Assembly (NCBI GenBank): GCA_933228895.1
Contig: OW121847.1
Location: 48,110,992-48,174,991 of the forward strand
Direction: 5' to 3'
DNA length: 64,000 nt
Origin: Platycnemis pennipes
Taxonomy: Eukaryota > Arthropoda > Insecta > Odonata > Platycnemididae
Numbering within the stretch: the first letter of the stretch is position 1; each line of letters starts with the position of its first letter. The position numbers were made by a program, and so were the translations under genes. Below, piece after piece: positions 13,910 to 26,243 of this stretch. The notes beneath the pieces are model-generated. The model made no database searches. It was not told where the DNA came from and was given only the letters and a program-made list of their open reading frames with translations.

Positions 13910-14090
13910 ATTAAATTCCCTGCGGGGATGCACACGGAATGCAATTCCGTGTAGGGAAACGAAATTCCCCACAGGGATTTAAAATTCCCCGCAGCAAAAG
14001 GAATTTCCCTGCAAGGAAATGATATTTCCTGCAGGGATCTGAAATTCCCCGTGGGGAAATAGAATTCCTTGCAGGGAAATTCTAATTGCA
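13910..14090. repeat. Array of short palindromes of the TTCCCTGCAGGGAA type
   Basis: About eight imperfect copies of a small palindrome follow one another (AATTCCCCACAGGGATTT, AATTTCCCTGCAAGGAAAT, TTTCCTGCAGGGATCTG, AATTCCCCGTGGGGAAAT and others), each 16-22 bp, with centre bases varying but arms mostly still complementary. Confidence 0.7.
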
Positions 14091-15636
14091 GGAAAAGTAT
14101 ATTTAATTCCTTTGAGTATACCTATAGGAACTCAGGAAAGACAAGCTGATTTCAAATTATTTAAATGCTTTTAAGTAAACGTGATTTCATTATCTATTGA
14201 AACTGATTTCCATTATTTTAACATAAAATAAGATTCTAGGATCAAAACGTTCATGTCGTAAACAATTGCACTTTAATTTTCAATGATGAAATTCAAAGTA
14301 CATGCATTCAAACACAGCTGCAGTTTAGAAAACTAATTTTTTTTAGTTAGAGCACTATCATCAACGATAAATCACAACTTTGGTGCACAAAAACAACTTT
14401 AACCAGAATATTCATTTTAAATAGTTCGCGGGGTACGCGGCTCTGAAAAGTATCGACTATATCGATATAATCGAACTGCTAATCGAATTCTACATTCAAA
14501 ATGGCGGTTGTAATTTGTGATGTTGTCCATGGTTGTGAACAGGGAGTGTGTAAATATTAATATTGTATCCCTGGTTGTGAATAATCCTGTGTATAATAAT
14601 CTTTGGTGAATAATATGATCTTGTAAAGTCATCCCGGAGGCAAGCAACCGGAATGAAACTGATCTCGGAGCATAGTGTTTTTATGAAGTTCGTCACCATA
14701 GAAGCTTACTTTAAAACTGGGTTGACGATTAAGGTACGCTGAGTCAAGTATTGTCTTTACAAAGCGATACTGCTGAAGATAATTCACGAATTTGTTGCCA
14801 ATGTTTTTGTTTTGATCTGCCTTCCTTACAGTCTTGATTTAATTCTTAGCATAAGAAGTTACAGAATTTATTTATTTTTACAGGCGTGTTATATCATTAA
14901 CGCATTGGGACATTAGTGATGAGCTAATTGAAGATTCGATCACCATTCAACTTTGCGATTAGTGTGAAAACGTTTTGTGTAGTTGTGTCCTCCTCAGTGC
15001 AGTGGTGACTTTCGATGAGATTTCAAAGAACTCCCTCTTCAAAAACCTACTTTTAATTTTGAGTGGACTATTGTTCTTTTAAAAGACCCCTGGTTACTGA
15101 ATACCCAGATAAACTTTGGCTAAACTGTTGGATAATGCCTGAAATTTGGAATCGTATTTAAAATGTGTGCTACATAGGCAAGTGAATGCTGTAATTGAAA
15201 TTTGAAGTAGTGTCAATAAATGTTTAAGTATACAGCTGTTTTTGTTTAAAGTTGTGCATGGTGTTTTCGTGTTGTTCCTGGAAGTTATATTATGACGATT
15301 ATTGGCTGTAGCCGTCACTTTCTGGAAGTCCATTCCGTCATCTGTTCTATACTATCTGAGGTTGTGTTAAAATATTTATAGTAATGGTGGCTTAGAGAAA
15401 GGTGAAGGTAATTAGTACAGGGAATTTCCGCATTGGCATATCTCAACCAATGCTATGCCTAATGGTAACTAAAGCAATGCCCGTTTGGCATCAGGCAGTA
15501 TCTCCAAGCTTGCACTAATATATACTGGCACCAGGATAAAGTTGTTAGTTTTAACTTTGGTGATTTAATAATTTCAGTTTTAATACAGCAAATAAAGTTA
15601 ACTACTGCATTTAGGGTTTTGTCAAATCAAAAAGAG

Positions 15637-15850
15637 TATACTGTGTGTATTCATGTTGTATACTGTATATGTAGGTATACATCTTGTATACTGTATATGT
15701 ATACTGTATATGCATTGTAGGAGGACATTTGCTGCATTTGCTACACCTGGTAGATGGGGCGTAGCAGGGTTTTATACGTATACAGTATATGTGTATCATC
15801 TACTGTATACACATGTTATACACTAATTATACATATATTTAGCGTATACA
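15637..15850. repeat. Right GTATAC subterminal array
   Basis: Eight exact GTATAC sites, often extended to GTATACTGTATATG. It mirrors the left array and lies just inside the right terminal inverted repeat. Confidence 0.75.
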
Positions 15851-16140
15851 GTAGCATGTGTGCTGTCTGGGAATTGGCTTCAAACAAATCATATGCAAAT
15901 ATAATTTTTCAATTTGTTATGCAATTTTCATCGATGCGACGAATTTCTTTAGTGGATTTAAAAGTTTATCCTGTAACGAGGTTTTTAAGTCCTGGAGGTT
16001 GAGGAGACCAATAATTTTAGGATGCACGGATTTCAGTTTTTCTTGTATACTTTAAATGTATTCAGACAATATGTGTAGGAGACAATCTATTATGGTTATG
16101 AATGTACGTTGCCGACAATGAACGCAATAAAGTATTCCAT

Positions 16141-16315
16141 GAATGGATATTGTTCGGCGTAACTTGGTGGAAATTAATGATGAATTAACAAGTAATAACT
16201 TTCTATATTTCCACAATAATGTATTAAACCACGACCGGTTTATTAAAAGTGGGTGAAACCGGTCGTGGTTTAATACATTTTTGTGGAAATATACAAAGTT
16301 GTTACTTGTTAATTC
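16141..16315. repeat. Foldback insertion flanked by 12-bp direct repeats
   Basis: The arms 16182-16234 and about 16261-16315 are inverted copies (GAATTAACAAGTAATAACTT versus the reverse complement GAATTAACAAGTAACAACTT). They end in AAACCACGACCGGTTT at the centre. The right core keeps GTGAAACCGGTCGTGG, but CTGANGA is lost. AAAGTATTCCAT occurs at 16129-16140 and again at 16316-16327, as expected of a target-site duplication. Confidence 0.72.
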
Positions 16316-16415
16316 AAAGTATTCCATCTTTATGCCTTATGTTTATCACAGAAGCTCAGTGGCACATCAAGCAATAGGAATTAATCGTTTTTTAATGACG
16401 AAATAGCATTTTGTT

Positions 16416-16697
16416 GGGAGCGTGGTAGCCCAGTGGGTAGAGCATTGGGCTCTAACCGAAGATCTCTGGTTCAAATCCCAAGGAATTCCTTTAGACGTGT
16501 TCCAGAAAAAATCCAAGTTGTGTTATTTTCTAGGAACCAAATCTTTTTGGTAAACCGCAGGCGTCACAGGAAAAGGGACTGGTCTCCTTAATACCCTTAA
16601 GTGTAGATTTACACACCGTTGGGATTAGTCAGTATCTGGTCAGCTCTATCCTCACCGAACAGACCAACTTTCGGGTTGAACACAACTTTTTTTTAAC
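16416..16697 (+). repeat. tRNA-derived SINE, better-preserved copy
   Basis: The head has A box TGGTAGCCCAGTGGGTAG (16423-16440) and B box GGTTCAAATCC (16468-16478). The body is unrelated to tRNA, and the tail is GGGTTGAACACAAC plus a T-run. The body is shared with the copy at 45.25-45.5 kb (GCTCTATCCTCAC followed by a variable base, AACAGACCAACT; ACCAAATCTTT), which defines a family. Confidence 0.8.
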
Positions 16698-18036
16698 AAT
16701 GTGTTGAAAAATCGATCATATTTATTTAGTGGAAAAAAGAAACTAGCTGACTTCGTAATTTCCAAAGGTAAATATTTATTTTGAATATGTTTACTGTTGC
16801 TGATGGATTAGAATACTGAGCTTAAATGCCCACCGTTCGCAAAATACTTCTCTATGCATTGGGATGTTTCAACAAATATTACCTACTGCATTTGAACCTT
16901 GACATTTCTCTTAAGTGTCAGTGAATGAAATGTCTCGGGTATTCTTAGAAAACTTAACCACTTAAACAGCTTTGTACACTATTTACGATTATGCTTAATG
17001 AATGAAGTCATTTCGTAAGGTGTTGGTGGTGATGAAAGTGACTGTTTGGTGTGGGGTACATTATGAGATGTGCATTTTTTGAGTTGAATTTAATATATGT
17101 CATTCCCCTGTGACGGCTCTAATATTCATAATCAGGTAAATCAATGATTATCAAAATCATACTTAATGACTATCAGTTATTTTGATTTTTGAGAGAAGAA
17201 ATTTCTCAGCTCATTATTTTGAACCATTTAACGTTTGGAATTTTCTGTGCGGAGCTTTTATCGGAGCTTAGTTTTCGCATTGTCATTTTCTTTCTTTGGA
17301 TCGAATCGCTCACCTCATGGGCCTCGGTAGTCAGGTCGGTCTCGCGCAAAGCTGACAACTCAAACGGGTCGTGGTTTTTCATTGCTCGGGCGTTTCGCAT
17401 CCGGCATGGTTGTTGTGCTTGTGTTAGAATTTTGTTAGGTTGGTCGGTACAATATTACCAAAGCAGTTTGGACGCCTTAAAACTTATCACTACTACTACT
17501 ATGGACTTCGACCATGACGTGATGGGAAGGACTTGCATGTTCCTAAGATCCCGTAGAGTAACTAGCGGGTGCAGTAAATCTTGCTCGGTTGTTCAACCAT
17601 GTCAGACAGGTCGGAGGGTATGTGCCAGACAAAAGGTGGCCCGCACAGTGTCTGTTCATCAATGAGGCGACTGCAAAAAATGCATCAAACCCCCATCACA
17701 TAGTTCTACGTTTATAACACCAAAAGGATGATCATAATAATATTAATATGTGGATATGAAAATCCCCAATTTATTTCCAACTGTTTACATTTTACATGCT
17801 TATGGTTCCTGTGTTAATAATACCCTCTTTATTTGCATAAAAATGCGTTGTGATTGTGTGATTATATATTAAAAAACAAAATATAGTTAAGAAAATCTTA
17901 TTATGCATATTAAATAAAGATAATCAAATCAGCGTTGATGCTACATTCTCTTGGCGTGAAAGATAGTTTCACTGCCCGGCCTACGCTCTGTTCTCTTCTC
18001 CCGTCTTCTTTCTTGTGTCTTCTTCCTAGCATGAGT
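16698..18036. other. Sequence with a CpG-rich patch, no supported gene
   Basis: A 158-codon open frame (17189-17665) covers a CpG-richer stretch at about 17290-17660. Its product has no recognisable domain. It could be 5' untranslated/promoter DNA of a nearby retroelement or a host exon; nothing decides between them. Confidence 0.4.
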
Positions 18037-18306
18037 CTAACCACTGGCTAAGCAATATTTGTTTTTGTTGACCAATCGCTTAAGTAACTTTTTGTCCTTG
18101 TCTGGTAATGTGATGTCTAGTATATTTGGTCTTCTATTAACTGATATTTCTACTTTTATCCTATCTGTCTTATATTTGATGCAACTTATGTGCCTATGGC
18201 TTGCCGTACCCTCTTCTAAGCATTCATTGCACAATCTGATGGGCTTATTTCCAAATCTGTTCAGGTGCGCGGGAAAATTCCCATGCCCAGACAGTAATAG
18301 CATAAT
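18037..18306 (-). pseudogene. LINE ORF2 C-terminal fragment (Jockey/R1-like)
   Basis: An open frame of 88 codons reads LLLSGHGNFPAHLNRFGN, then CNECLEEGTASHRHISC. The L-S/T-G-H-G-x-F-x-x-x-L-x-R-F-G motif followed by a C-x2-C...H...C knuckle is typical of the ORF2 end of Jockey/I/R1-group non-LTR retrotransposons, where it follows the reverse transcriptase. No RT domain is present in the neighbouring DNA, so this is a truncated relic. It lies head-to-head with a LINE endonuclease relic on the other strand. Confidence 0.65.
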
Positions 18307-18469
18307 TTATTTTGTCGACGAAATCTTCGTCGAAAAGGAGAGCCGCAGGAAACGACCATGTCAGTTCTCCCAATTTAAACTGGGTAAATCCAATAATATG
18401 TCGAGTCCTGGCAACTACAGGGCTCAGTCCCTGCTCACTGGGGCGGATGTGGAGTCCGGTATCGAGGGA

Positions 18470-18960
18470 GGCAGGGCCATTGTATTCGTCACTATGCGAA
18501 ATCCATGCACTGTAACGGGGACAAGAGGAGAGGGAAAGAAGAATAAGAGGGGAACCAAAACAATCAAAATAGGAACTTCCAATGTTAGGACAATACTACG
18601 GTGAGGGGAGTTAGATATCATGGAAAGAAATGAAATGAGGACGGACCAGGATTGTTCGAGGTGAAATGGATGGCACGTCGTACCTCTAGACCGATTGTTG
18701 CAGAGTATTTGATATCGGAGGGAAAGAAAATCAACGGTGGCAGCGTATTACTTGATGCAAATCTAGGAAGAAGGATAATTTATTTATGCAATGAAAAAAC
18801 CAACTTTGCATTCAGGTTAGACTGGAGGCAAAAAGGGAAGTTTGAGACATATTATTTGAGGAAAAATGTGCTTCAAGATGAATACAGGAAAAAATGGCAT
18901 GAATGGGTGGAGTGATTTAACGACAGGTGTAGCCAGTCAACTTGAACTTGGAGCGGGAAA
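18470..18960 (+). pseudogene. LINE endonuclease (APE-type) 5' fragment, decayed
   Basis: TKTIKIGTSNVRTILR, a TGA, then GELDIMERNEMRTD and later EGKKINGGSVLLDANLGRRI match the pattern GTWNVRTL...GKL-NV--EM-R...GGVGILLD of apurinic-like endonucleases in RTE/CR1-like insect LINEs. The Trp of TWN is replaced by Ser, there is a stop, and the catalytic region beyond is not intact. It could belong to the same family as the RT relic at 48.5-49.7 kb, but no overlapping region allows a test. Confidence 0.6.
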
Positions 18961-19796
18961 CATCGATAAGGTTTACTTGGACCCAGGAATATTTGTTCCA
19001 TGAGATGAGAAAAGCATTAAGGGATATGCAAACTAATAAAGCAGTCGTAATATATACGCGACTTGAACTGGGAGCATAGGATTAATTCGAGGAGGATTTG
19101 AGAGTTTAGGAAAGGGAAGGGAACGCGTGGTGTGATAGTGGTAACGAGGAAGCTTATTTACAAAACGTCAAGGTTTATTTTTATCGCCTAATGCGTGACA
19201 GTGTTTGGCAGAGCAGTTAGGCAGAAGTCAATGAAAATATTACAGAAACTGGACCTGAGAAGGACAGGCGTGTTGTTGGCAAATAAATATGACTCGTGTG
19301 GAAAGACTCGTTTAGTGAAATAATGAATATTTCGAGAGAAATACATTATAGGGTAAGGGTAATGTTCGGTTCCGGGAATAATAAGGAGTTTAGTAGGAAT
19401 AGAATAGGCAGTAAGTGTCCAAAGACCGCTGCTGATGATGAATCCCAAATTAACGGGTATTTATCCCTCAACCTTTTTTCGAGTTTGGCGCACAGCGTTA
19501 AGAGTAATGGCCCGGTAGCAAGCGTACACGTGCAGTCTCAGTGTGTCAGTTAAAGCCTTTGTGAGTTATATTTATCATTCTGAAAAATGATGTCATTATC
19601 ATCGAGGTTACTTCTGTTCCTTATCCGTTTTGTGTTACATAAACATACGTTTTTGATTCCCACGCAATAATATCGCAGTATTAAGTGGGAATACATGCAC
19701 CCCTTAGATTACACCGAAAGCCACATTCATTAGTTACACGGAATGAAGGTTGTTAGAATATATGCATATTCTAAGAAATATCTATTCTATTCTAAG

Positions 19797-20528
19797 AGCC
19801 TTGATACGGAATAGCGTAGCCTAGTTGACAGTTTTTTGTTGTTAATGCCATCATTTTGCATTTTTAGAATAAATGAAATATTTTGGAATGGAGTATGTGC
19901 AAAATGTTACGTATTACGTTTTCATCCCTAAATAACTCCGGATATATTAGAATGTAATCTTTGCTGTTAAGAGCCAAAATTTAACTGGACCTCCACAAAG
20001 ATTAATGGAGGTTTTAGGCATTAGATGCAAAATTTCTGAAAATAGTTTCGAAGCAGTGGCCTAAGGCATAATTAATATGAGTAATGGTCATGAAGGTCTG
20101 AAATGTTCTTGTAAATGTTTTTTCACACTTAGTCAAAAATTTGATTTTTATAAAACTCTTAAATTATTTCGTGGGACCGAAAAGCAGACAGTGTAACTGA
20201 GAAAATAAAGACATTGAACTCGCGTACGGCAGTGGTGTATTCGCTACTATTGACGAGCAATATCTCTGTGAGATTATATTAATTTAATATTCAGATTGTG
20301 AAACTCACTTTACGATTCAAACTCTGGTTTAGGTAATCGATCACACCAATGCTAATGAGGGATCAGTAACGGGTTGGGTACCCTTGGACATTGTCGTATG
20401 CAAAATGGTACGTATATGCTCGTAGTATCCAAAAAATTAACTGTACCTGCAGATCCTTAATTGAGCTTAAGACCTATGACACTACTTCAAAAGCTGTCGA
20501 CTAGGCTACGCTATTCTATATCAAGGTT
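19797..20528. repeat. Pair of ~40-bp inverted repeats
   Basis: AGCCTTGATACGGAATAGCG...CCTAGTTGACAG at 19797-19837 recurs inverted at 20489-20528 (AAAAGCTGTCGACTAGGCTACG...). They share GAATAGCGTAGCCTAGT exactly. No target duplication or coding capacity between them was found. Confidence 0.6.
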
Positions 20529-21340
20529 CCGTATCATATCCAATGTACAGGCCTGCTCCTACATCGGCAGCCTCTCGCCCTCATACATGCTAGTGCTACC
20601 GCTACCCTCGTACTACCGCTGGCAGTCAGGTATCCTGTACGCACGCAACCCGTAGGCTGTGCGAGTCAATCTGGTTGCTTAATACTATGGCACGCAAAAG
20701 TTAGACGCCAACTTTTTTCTAATTAACTGTCGTTTTGCTTCGAAATAGATGTCTTATTCGCCATTACTGATCGTGACATAACGTAAGTTTTAATTTCACT
20801 CAAATTGTTGGATGTTTTCGAATGCCATGATAAATCGTTGAGGTGCTTTTTTGTTACTCTTGTACAAACAACCGATGGATTTTTTTTTTACTTTGAATCA
20901 TCTTTATCTGAAATTTCAATGTCAGATAAAATCAATGCTAAAATATTTTGTTTAACTATCTTTTGCACGAGTCCAGGTTCTGTGTGATTTCTGATAGCGC
21001 ACACCCACCTGATTGATAATGTAATTTAATAACTTGGTTAAAAACTAAGGAAAATTTGTGCCTCTTAGGTAATTAGCAATTAATTGTATTGCCACTATTC
21101 CTCTAAGCGTTGTTATTTCCCGTTTGATGAAGGCGCACAAAATATGATAATGATAGCCTGGCAGGCTTTGCTGATGTTTCAATACTTGTGAGGCAACTTC
21201 TCACAATCTTGGCTCTCTAATTGACATTTATTTTGCATTTCTGATAACAAATGAAATATTTTGGAATAGAGTGTGTGCAAAATTTTTTGTATTACGTTTT
21301 CCTCCCTAAATAACTGCAGATATATTAGAAATTTGTGACA
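19857..21340 (+). repeat. Dispersed direct repeat, two ~100-bp copies
   Basis: Copies at 19857-19957 and 21234-21340 share AATGAAATATTTTGGAATRG, GTGTGCAAAA-type sequence, TATTACGTTTTC and CCCTAAATAACT. A further shared word, CAATACTTRTGAGGCAA, occurs near 21181 and 21635. Confidence 0.65.
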
Positions 21341-21733
21341 CATTTACTGCAACAGAGGATAAACGAATTTACCCTTCAATTTCAGACTTTACTGTTCCCA
21401 TAATTTTGCTTTGGTTTTCAACTTAATCGTGGTAGTATAATCATCATAAGGGGTTTGTGTTTCAGCATTCAGCCTATCACTAGTACATTTATTGGTTATG
21501 TAAATGTAAATTGGGTATGTGTATATTAAAACAGCAATGCCTTTACTTTGTCTTTTGTAACTAATGAAATTTGATGCTAATTTCACTTCTTGCTTACTGT
21601 TTACCCAAAAATGATTTGACAGATGACTTTATGTCAATACTTATGAGGCAATTTCTCAATTTCCCATTACATATAGTTCATATGCACATTCAAAGAATAC
21701 TCTAATAATAGTGCACTCAATGTGGTTGCTTTT

Positions 21734-21875
21734 ATGTAAAGAGTCCATGATTTTCCCAAAGTTTTGCAGATTCCTTTGCCGTTTTCAAATTTAGATGTGA
21801 AAATGTAAAGAGTCCATGATTTTCCCGAAGATTTGGAGATTCCATTTTGCCATTTTCGAATTTAAATGTGAAAAT
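21734..21875 (+). repeat. 69-bp tandem duplication
   Basis: ATGTAAAGAGTCCATGATTT starts at 21734 and again at 21803. Both units continue TCCC-AAG-TTTG-AGATTCC...TTTTC-AATTTA-ATGTGAAAAT with few differences. Confidence 0.85.
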
Positions 21876-24071
21876 ATAAATGATCTCCTCATGTGTGTAT
21901 GGATAGTAGGAAGTTTAAGAGTTGATGGTTTTATTTCAAACTGGGATACATTATAACATGCAAAATATTTGAAATTTCTGTTAGATTAAGTTGATGCCCG
22001 CATTACAGGCCAATCCATTCTAGGATAAGGAGATTTGAAGTCGTTTGTGGAGATACTTCTTCAATGTGATAGAAAGGCATGGTTATTCAAGTGATATAAA
22101 GACTTGTGTGGTGATGGTCAACATATGACAGGTATTTTCACTACATTACTGAAGATGTTTTGGTAACCATCTTGACGTTTAATTTAGGGTGTGCTCAGGC
22201 AAACCTGGCAGGCTTTGCTTCTTCTATGCATGCTTTTTTGTAGATAGCATCTTATTGAAAGTCAATGTACATTCACTCAGCACTTACAGCTATAAGGCTC
22301 ATAGTAAAGCTGTAGCAATATTATTTAAGATGCACTGCCATCAAGGTCACAACAATTTACAATTATGAAATATACGAATGGTAAAATCAAAACAATCTGC
22401 TTGAATCAGGATTCTGACTGGCCTCAATTATATGTTCATAAGAAGATAAAAACTTCCATATAAACCATTTGTGAAATGATATTAGCCATTGTGTGGACTG
22501 ATTTAAGTTATTACACTGAATGGGAGCTTGCTCCTATAAATAATTTACAATGGCCTATGTTTGAGGAGGAGAGATAACTTGGTGATGCTGGTGATTAATT
22601 GCAGTATATTGTTAATTGTCAGTCATGGTATTTTGTATCTGAAGTTGTGGTGGATCGCCTAAGCTTCAAAACAAACCAACGTGATTGGTATACAGCATAT
22701 AATGTTTTCTGGCAATACCAGATTTCATAGAGTCCTGTGTAGCCCTTCCACATTTATGAAGTAGTTAAAAACACTTTTGCATTGCTCTTCAGTTGCAATT
22801 TCACTTCAGCCATTGAAGTCTGACAGCAAAGTAGTTTCTTATTTTTAAAATGTACCTATGGTACATGCTGGAATGTTGAACTTGTAAAGAGAATTTATTT
22901 CTTCATGGTGTATTGATTAACAATACTTACACTTACTTTTTGATGATCACATATTATATAATTTTAATTTTATGGTTAAGGAAATGCCATATGTTGGTTC
23001 ACTTATGGCACCTTTTCAAGTTTATTTTTAGTTTCATAGTCAAGATTACTCTTTTGTGAAACTCCTTGATATTGGGATGAAAGGAATTACTGTATTTGAG
23101 TTGTTTAAATGATGAGTATTCATTGTGAACTTTGAGAAATTCTATAGCATATTTTATTGACCCTGAATCATCCAGCTGTAAATGAGAGCCCAATTCACTT
23201 CTCCATCTCGTATTTTCAGAATAAAGTGGATGGGAAATGTGAAATCACTGTATTGAGTATTACCAATGCTGTATTATCGAATGTTCTTATAATATTCAAC
23301 CATTGCATATTTTGTCAGGAAATCAAGATGTTGATGCACGACAGTTTTTCCCAGAAAGAAGGAAATTGTTGCAAAATTAATTTCCTCCACTATAGCATTG
23401 CCTCATGAGGATAATTTTTTTGAAGCTTATATTTATGGTGTTAAGGTAAAAAATGGCAAGGCTTTTTATGGCAGCTAAATGCAAAATTTATGGCAAGAAA
23501 ATAACAGGAGAATACTTTCTTTTTTAATTCTTGATACTAGCTTTATTTTAATAAGTGAAAAAGATTTCATGATCTCCATTTTTATTTGGGTTAGGCCCTG
23601 TTATTGAGAAAAAATGATAAATAACTCTGCAGAGATGGTGGAACTTCTTATTTGCAAAGATTAACATTATGCTGCAACACTGTTCATAATTTATGTGTTT
23701 TTATAGCTTACATGTTTCAATAAAGGTGATCTACTGAGCTAGTGCAATCATGAATGAGTGAAGTATAATTGTTATGCATCAGTGCACTGAGGGAGTATAA
23801 GAAAATTATTTTAGCTTAGAGTGCATAAATTGAGCATATAATACACTGGGCACTATCCTAATCACCAACCTCGTGAATTAATTATTGCACAGATGTAATG
23901 AATAATCACTGGAACAAATATCATTGCTGCTTTTGATATTGCTCATACAAGTTTTGTTATATATGAGATGTCATATCAACTGAATTCAGAAAGTGTCTGG
24001 AAATGTCAGTAAAAATGTCTTTCTGAATTGCAGGATTTTATTGACTAATTTTTAAATATTTTTACCTTCAG

Positions 24072-24269
24072 CTAGTGGAAACTTTACAGCGCCAATACCT
24101 GTTCCTGGTGGTGGGAATAAGTCTGGAGGAAGTGGTGGAGGTTCAACTGGAAGCCTTGGGAAGGACAGCACTCAAGGCATCCATGAACCTCTCTCGCCAT
24201 CGCTCTCAGGAGATGGAGCCAGCCATCACAAAGGATCTGCATCTCCTAACACACCTAGCAAAAATTCTG
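24072..24269 (+). CDS. OSBPL8: OSBPL8-like, first visible exon (Gly/Ser-rich N-terminus)
   Basis: The acceptor is ttttaccttcag just before 24072; an in-frame TAA lies shortly upstream and there is no ATG between, so this is an internal exon that needs an upstream exon ending in phase 1. It encodes about 65 residues beginning SGNFTAPIPVPGGG, with a GGSGGGSTGS linker and then Ser/Pro-rich sequence (EPLSPSLSGDG, SASPNTPSKNS). The region is low-complexity and probably disordered, as in the N-terminus of ORP8. The donor is the weak TCTG|GTCAGA; it is accepted because the single G left over joins AG of the next exon to make a Glu codon in frame. Without splicing the frame runs only a few codons to a TAA near 24293. 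Confidence 0.82.
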
Positions 24270-26209
24270 GTCAGAACACTCAGATGCTAATTTAAGTAGT
24301 TTTGTTTCACTTACGTGCTTTTGCTCAGTACTGTTTGTAAATGTAGTGTGTGTTACTCTTGAGTGACATGATTTTCATATGAATTTTGCTTCTAATTGGC
24401 AAATTGTAATGTGTAAGTTGGTTAAATAATTGCCTTTATCTCTTATTAATAAAAGTTGAAAAAATGTATGATTCAGTTTTAGCACTATTATATTTTTTAA
24501 TAAGTTTGTTGCTAGGTTTTTTTATCTGTGCCATTTTATATAATGACTTGGGGTTGCCAGTTTTATTAAAATTCATTACAACTGTTTCTTATGGCACAAT
24601 TTTAGGATTGGGATTAAATATATACTCATAGTAAATATGTATCTTTGCTTCCCTTTACAGCATTATAGAATCGAAGGTGATATTGTGTACTAGATTTGAC
24701 TGAAAGTGCAAAATATGGCAAAAGGGACTCTTTGTTTTTAAATTGACCAAGCAACAATATTTTAATCTTGAGCTTTTGCAGTAACTTCACAGCAATGCAG
24801 CAATTTGTGCAGGCATTTCAATCTCACTTAACAATTTACAGCATGGGTTTGTTTGCACCAAAGGTTTTTGTGCTTGCCTGAAATCTATTCCTTTTGGCTT
24901 AGCTAACATTAGAATGTGTGAGCAAAAAATTTTAACTAATGAACTCTGCCAGAATGGCATTTTAAGTTGCATGCTCCATTTAGTGCATTGCAAAAACGGA
25001 ATTATTTCTCATGCAAAGGTGCCCTAAGGTACTTGAAACATCTGGTAATGCTCCCTTCGTTTTACAACTCAGTGGCTTCATGCATACGTTAATGTGTCCT
25101 TATGGTATCATAGCTCTTGATAATTGAAATGTGGTTTATGGTATAAATGCCCATTATTTACTCATACATTTTTTGAGGCAATGTGATTACTAAGAGCTGA
25201 TTTTTTGTTTGAAATCAAAGATATTTTATGATTATCCCATTATTTTAACTAATGTTTGTGAAGACTTTTGAATCTTGCCCCAGCTGTGAAGTGACACATA
25301 TGCAACAAAAAGAGTAATAACCTATAAGTGCATGAAGTCTACTGTATTGAGTGAAAGACATGGAGGAAGTTGGCATTCCCCTTGATGAAATATAGAATGT
25401 AAAACTCTTCTTCAAGTTTTATTAGAATGTAATCATCCAAATGAAATGCTTTATTTCCAGTTTTTAAGAAGTGTCAGTGTGCATATAACCCCAAACTTCA
25501 TCACTATTATTAATAGTAGACTTGTAATGATAACAAACCAATACCTCCGTACCAGTGGCCAATACCGATAGTATTATTTGCCGATAGCTTACTTATTTTT
25601 CTAAAACATTTGGTAAATTTTACAAGTGCTTTCCTTCTCGTGAAGTCAACTCAGTAATCAGAAGTTTTATAAAAGAGCAACTAATTACAGAGAGAAATGA
25701 CATTGTGACAAGTCTTTTATTTTGCTACTCTTACAATTATCACTGGAATTAGATTTCAGACTCTAAGCCCTCTTGCATTTGTAAATACTGTAAATTATTT
25801 TTATGAAATAAGAGCTGCTGAACATGCTCAGCACACGGCCCACTAGTTTCTGAAAACATTTGCTCAGGAAACTCTAAACCTGCAGGTACACCCAAATACA
25901 GTGGACTATCGTAAGCACGTTTTTGTAGAAACCCCAAAATCCTGAACATGGTAACGAGGAAAACTTGCTGAACAAGTTAGGCCTTCTCGGATTAGGTTGG
26001 AGACGCATGTGCGGGTTACATACCTTCCAGGGGACCACTCCGTGTCCCATCAAGTTAGTTCATTGCTGGCGTTCCTTTATTGTAACAGTTTGATTTTCTA
26101 ATATTACGCCTCCCAAAAAATATGTACGATACCTTGCGTTGATGTGCGCTCAATAATTAATGACTATGTGACCAAATAGCACGTTTTGTGTATACTTTTC
26201 ACGCAAAAA

Positions 26210-26243
<34 letters not shown>

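Larger units (their letters stand above)
13334..15871. mobile_element. Nonautonomous DNA transposon with CCCAGACAGCACA termini and GTATAC subterminal arrays
   Basis: The left end CCCAGACAGCACACTGGTGA and the reverse complement of the right end CCCAGACAGCACACATGCTA are inverted repeats. Behind each lies a cluster of the palindrome GTATAC: 13 exact copies in about 13356-13590 and 8 in about 15637-15850. No transposase was recognised; open frames inside are under 80 codons. Flanks are TAA at the left and AAT at the right, so at most a 2-bp duplication (AA). The superfamily is not assigned. The element at 30129-31749 has nearly the same termini. CpG content is normal inside. Confidence 0.75.
18961..24071. 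other. Sequence upstream of the first visible exon, with local duplications
   Basis: No exon identified. It contains the inverted pair at 19797/20489, the dispersed pair at 19857/21234 and a 69-bp tandem duplication at 21734 (listed separately). CpG becomes sparse from roughly 21-22 kb onwards. The missing upstream exon(s) of the OSBPL8-like gene may lie here or further left. Confidence 0.5.

Noticed and set aside
17189..17665. 158-codon open frame, the longest outside the gene
   Set aside because: No recognisable domain. CpG-rich DNA has fewer stop codons, so length alone is weak; kept only as an unassigned patch.
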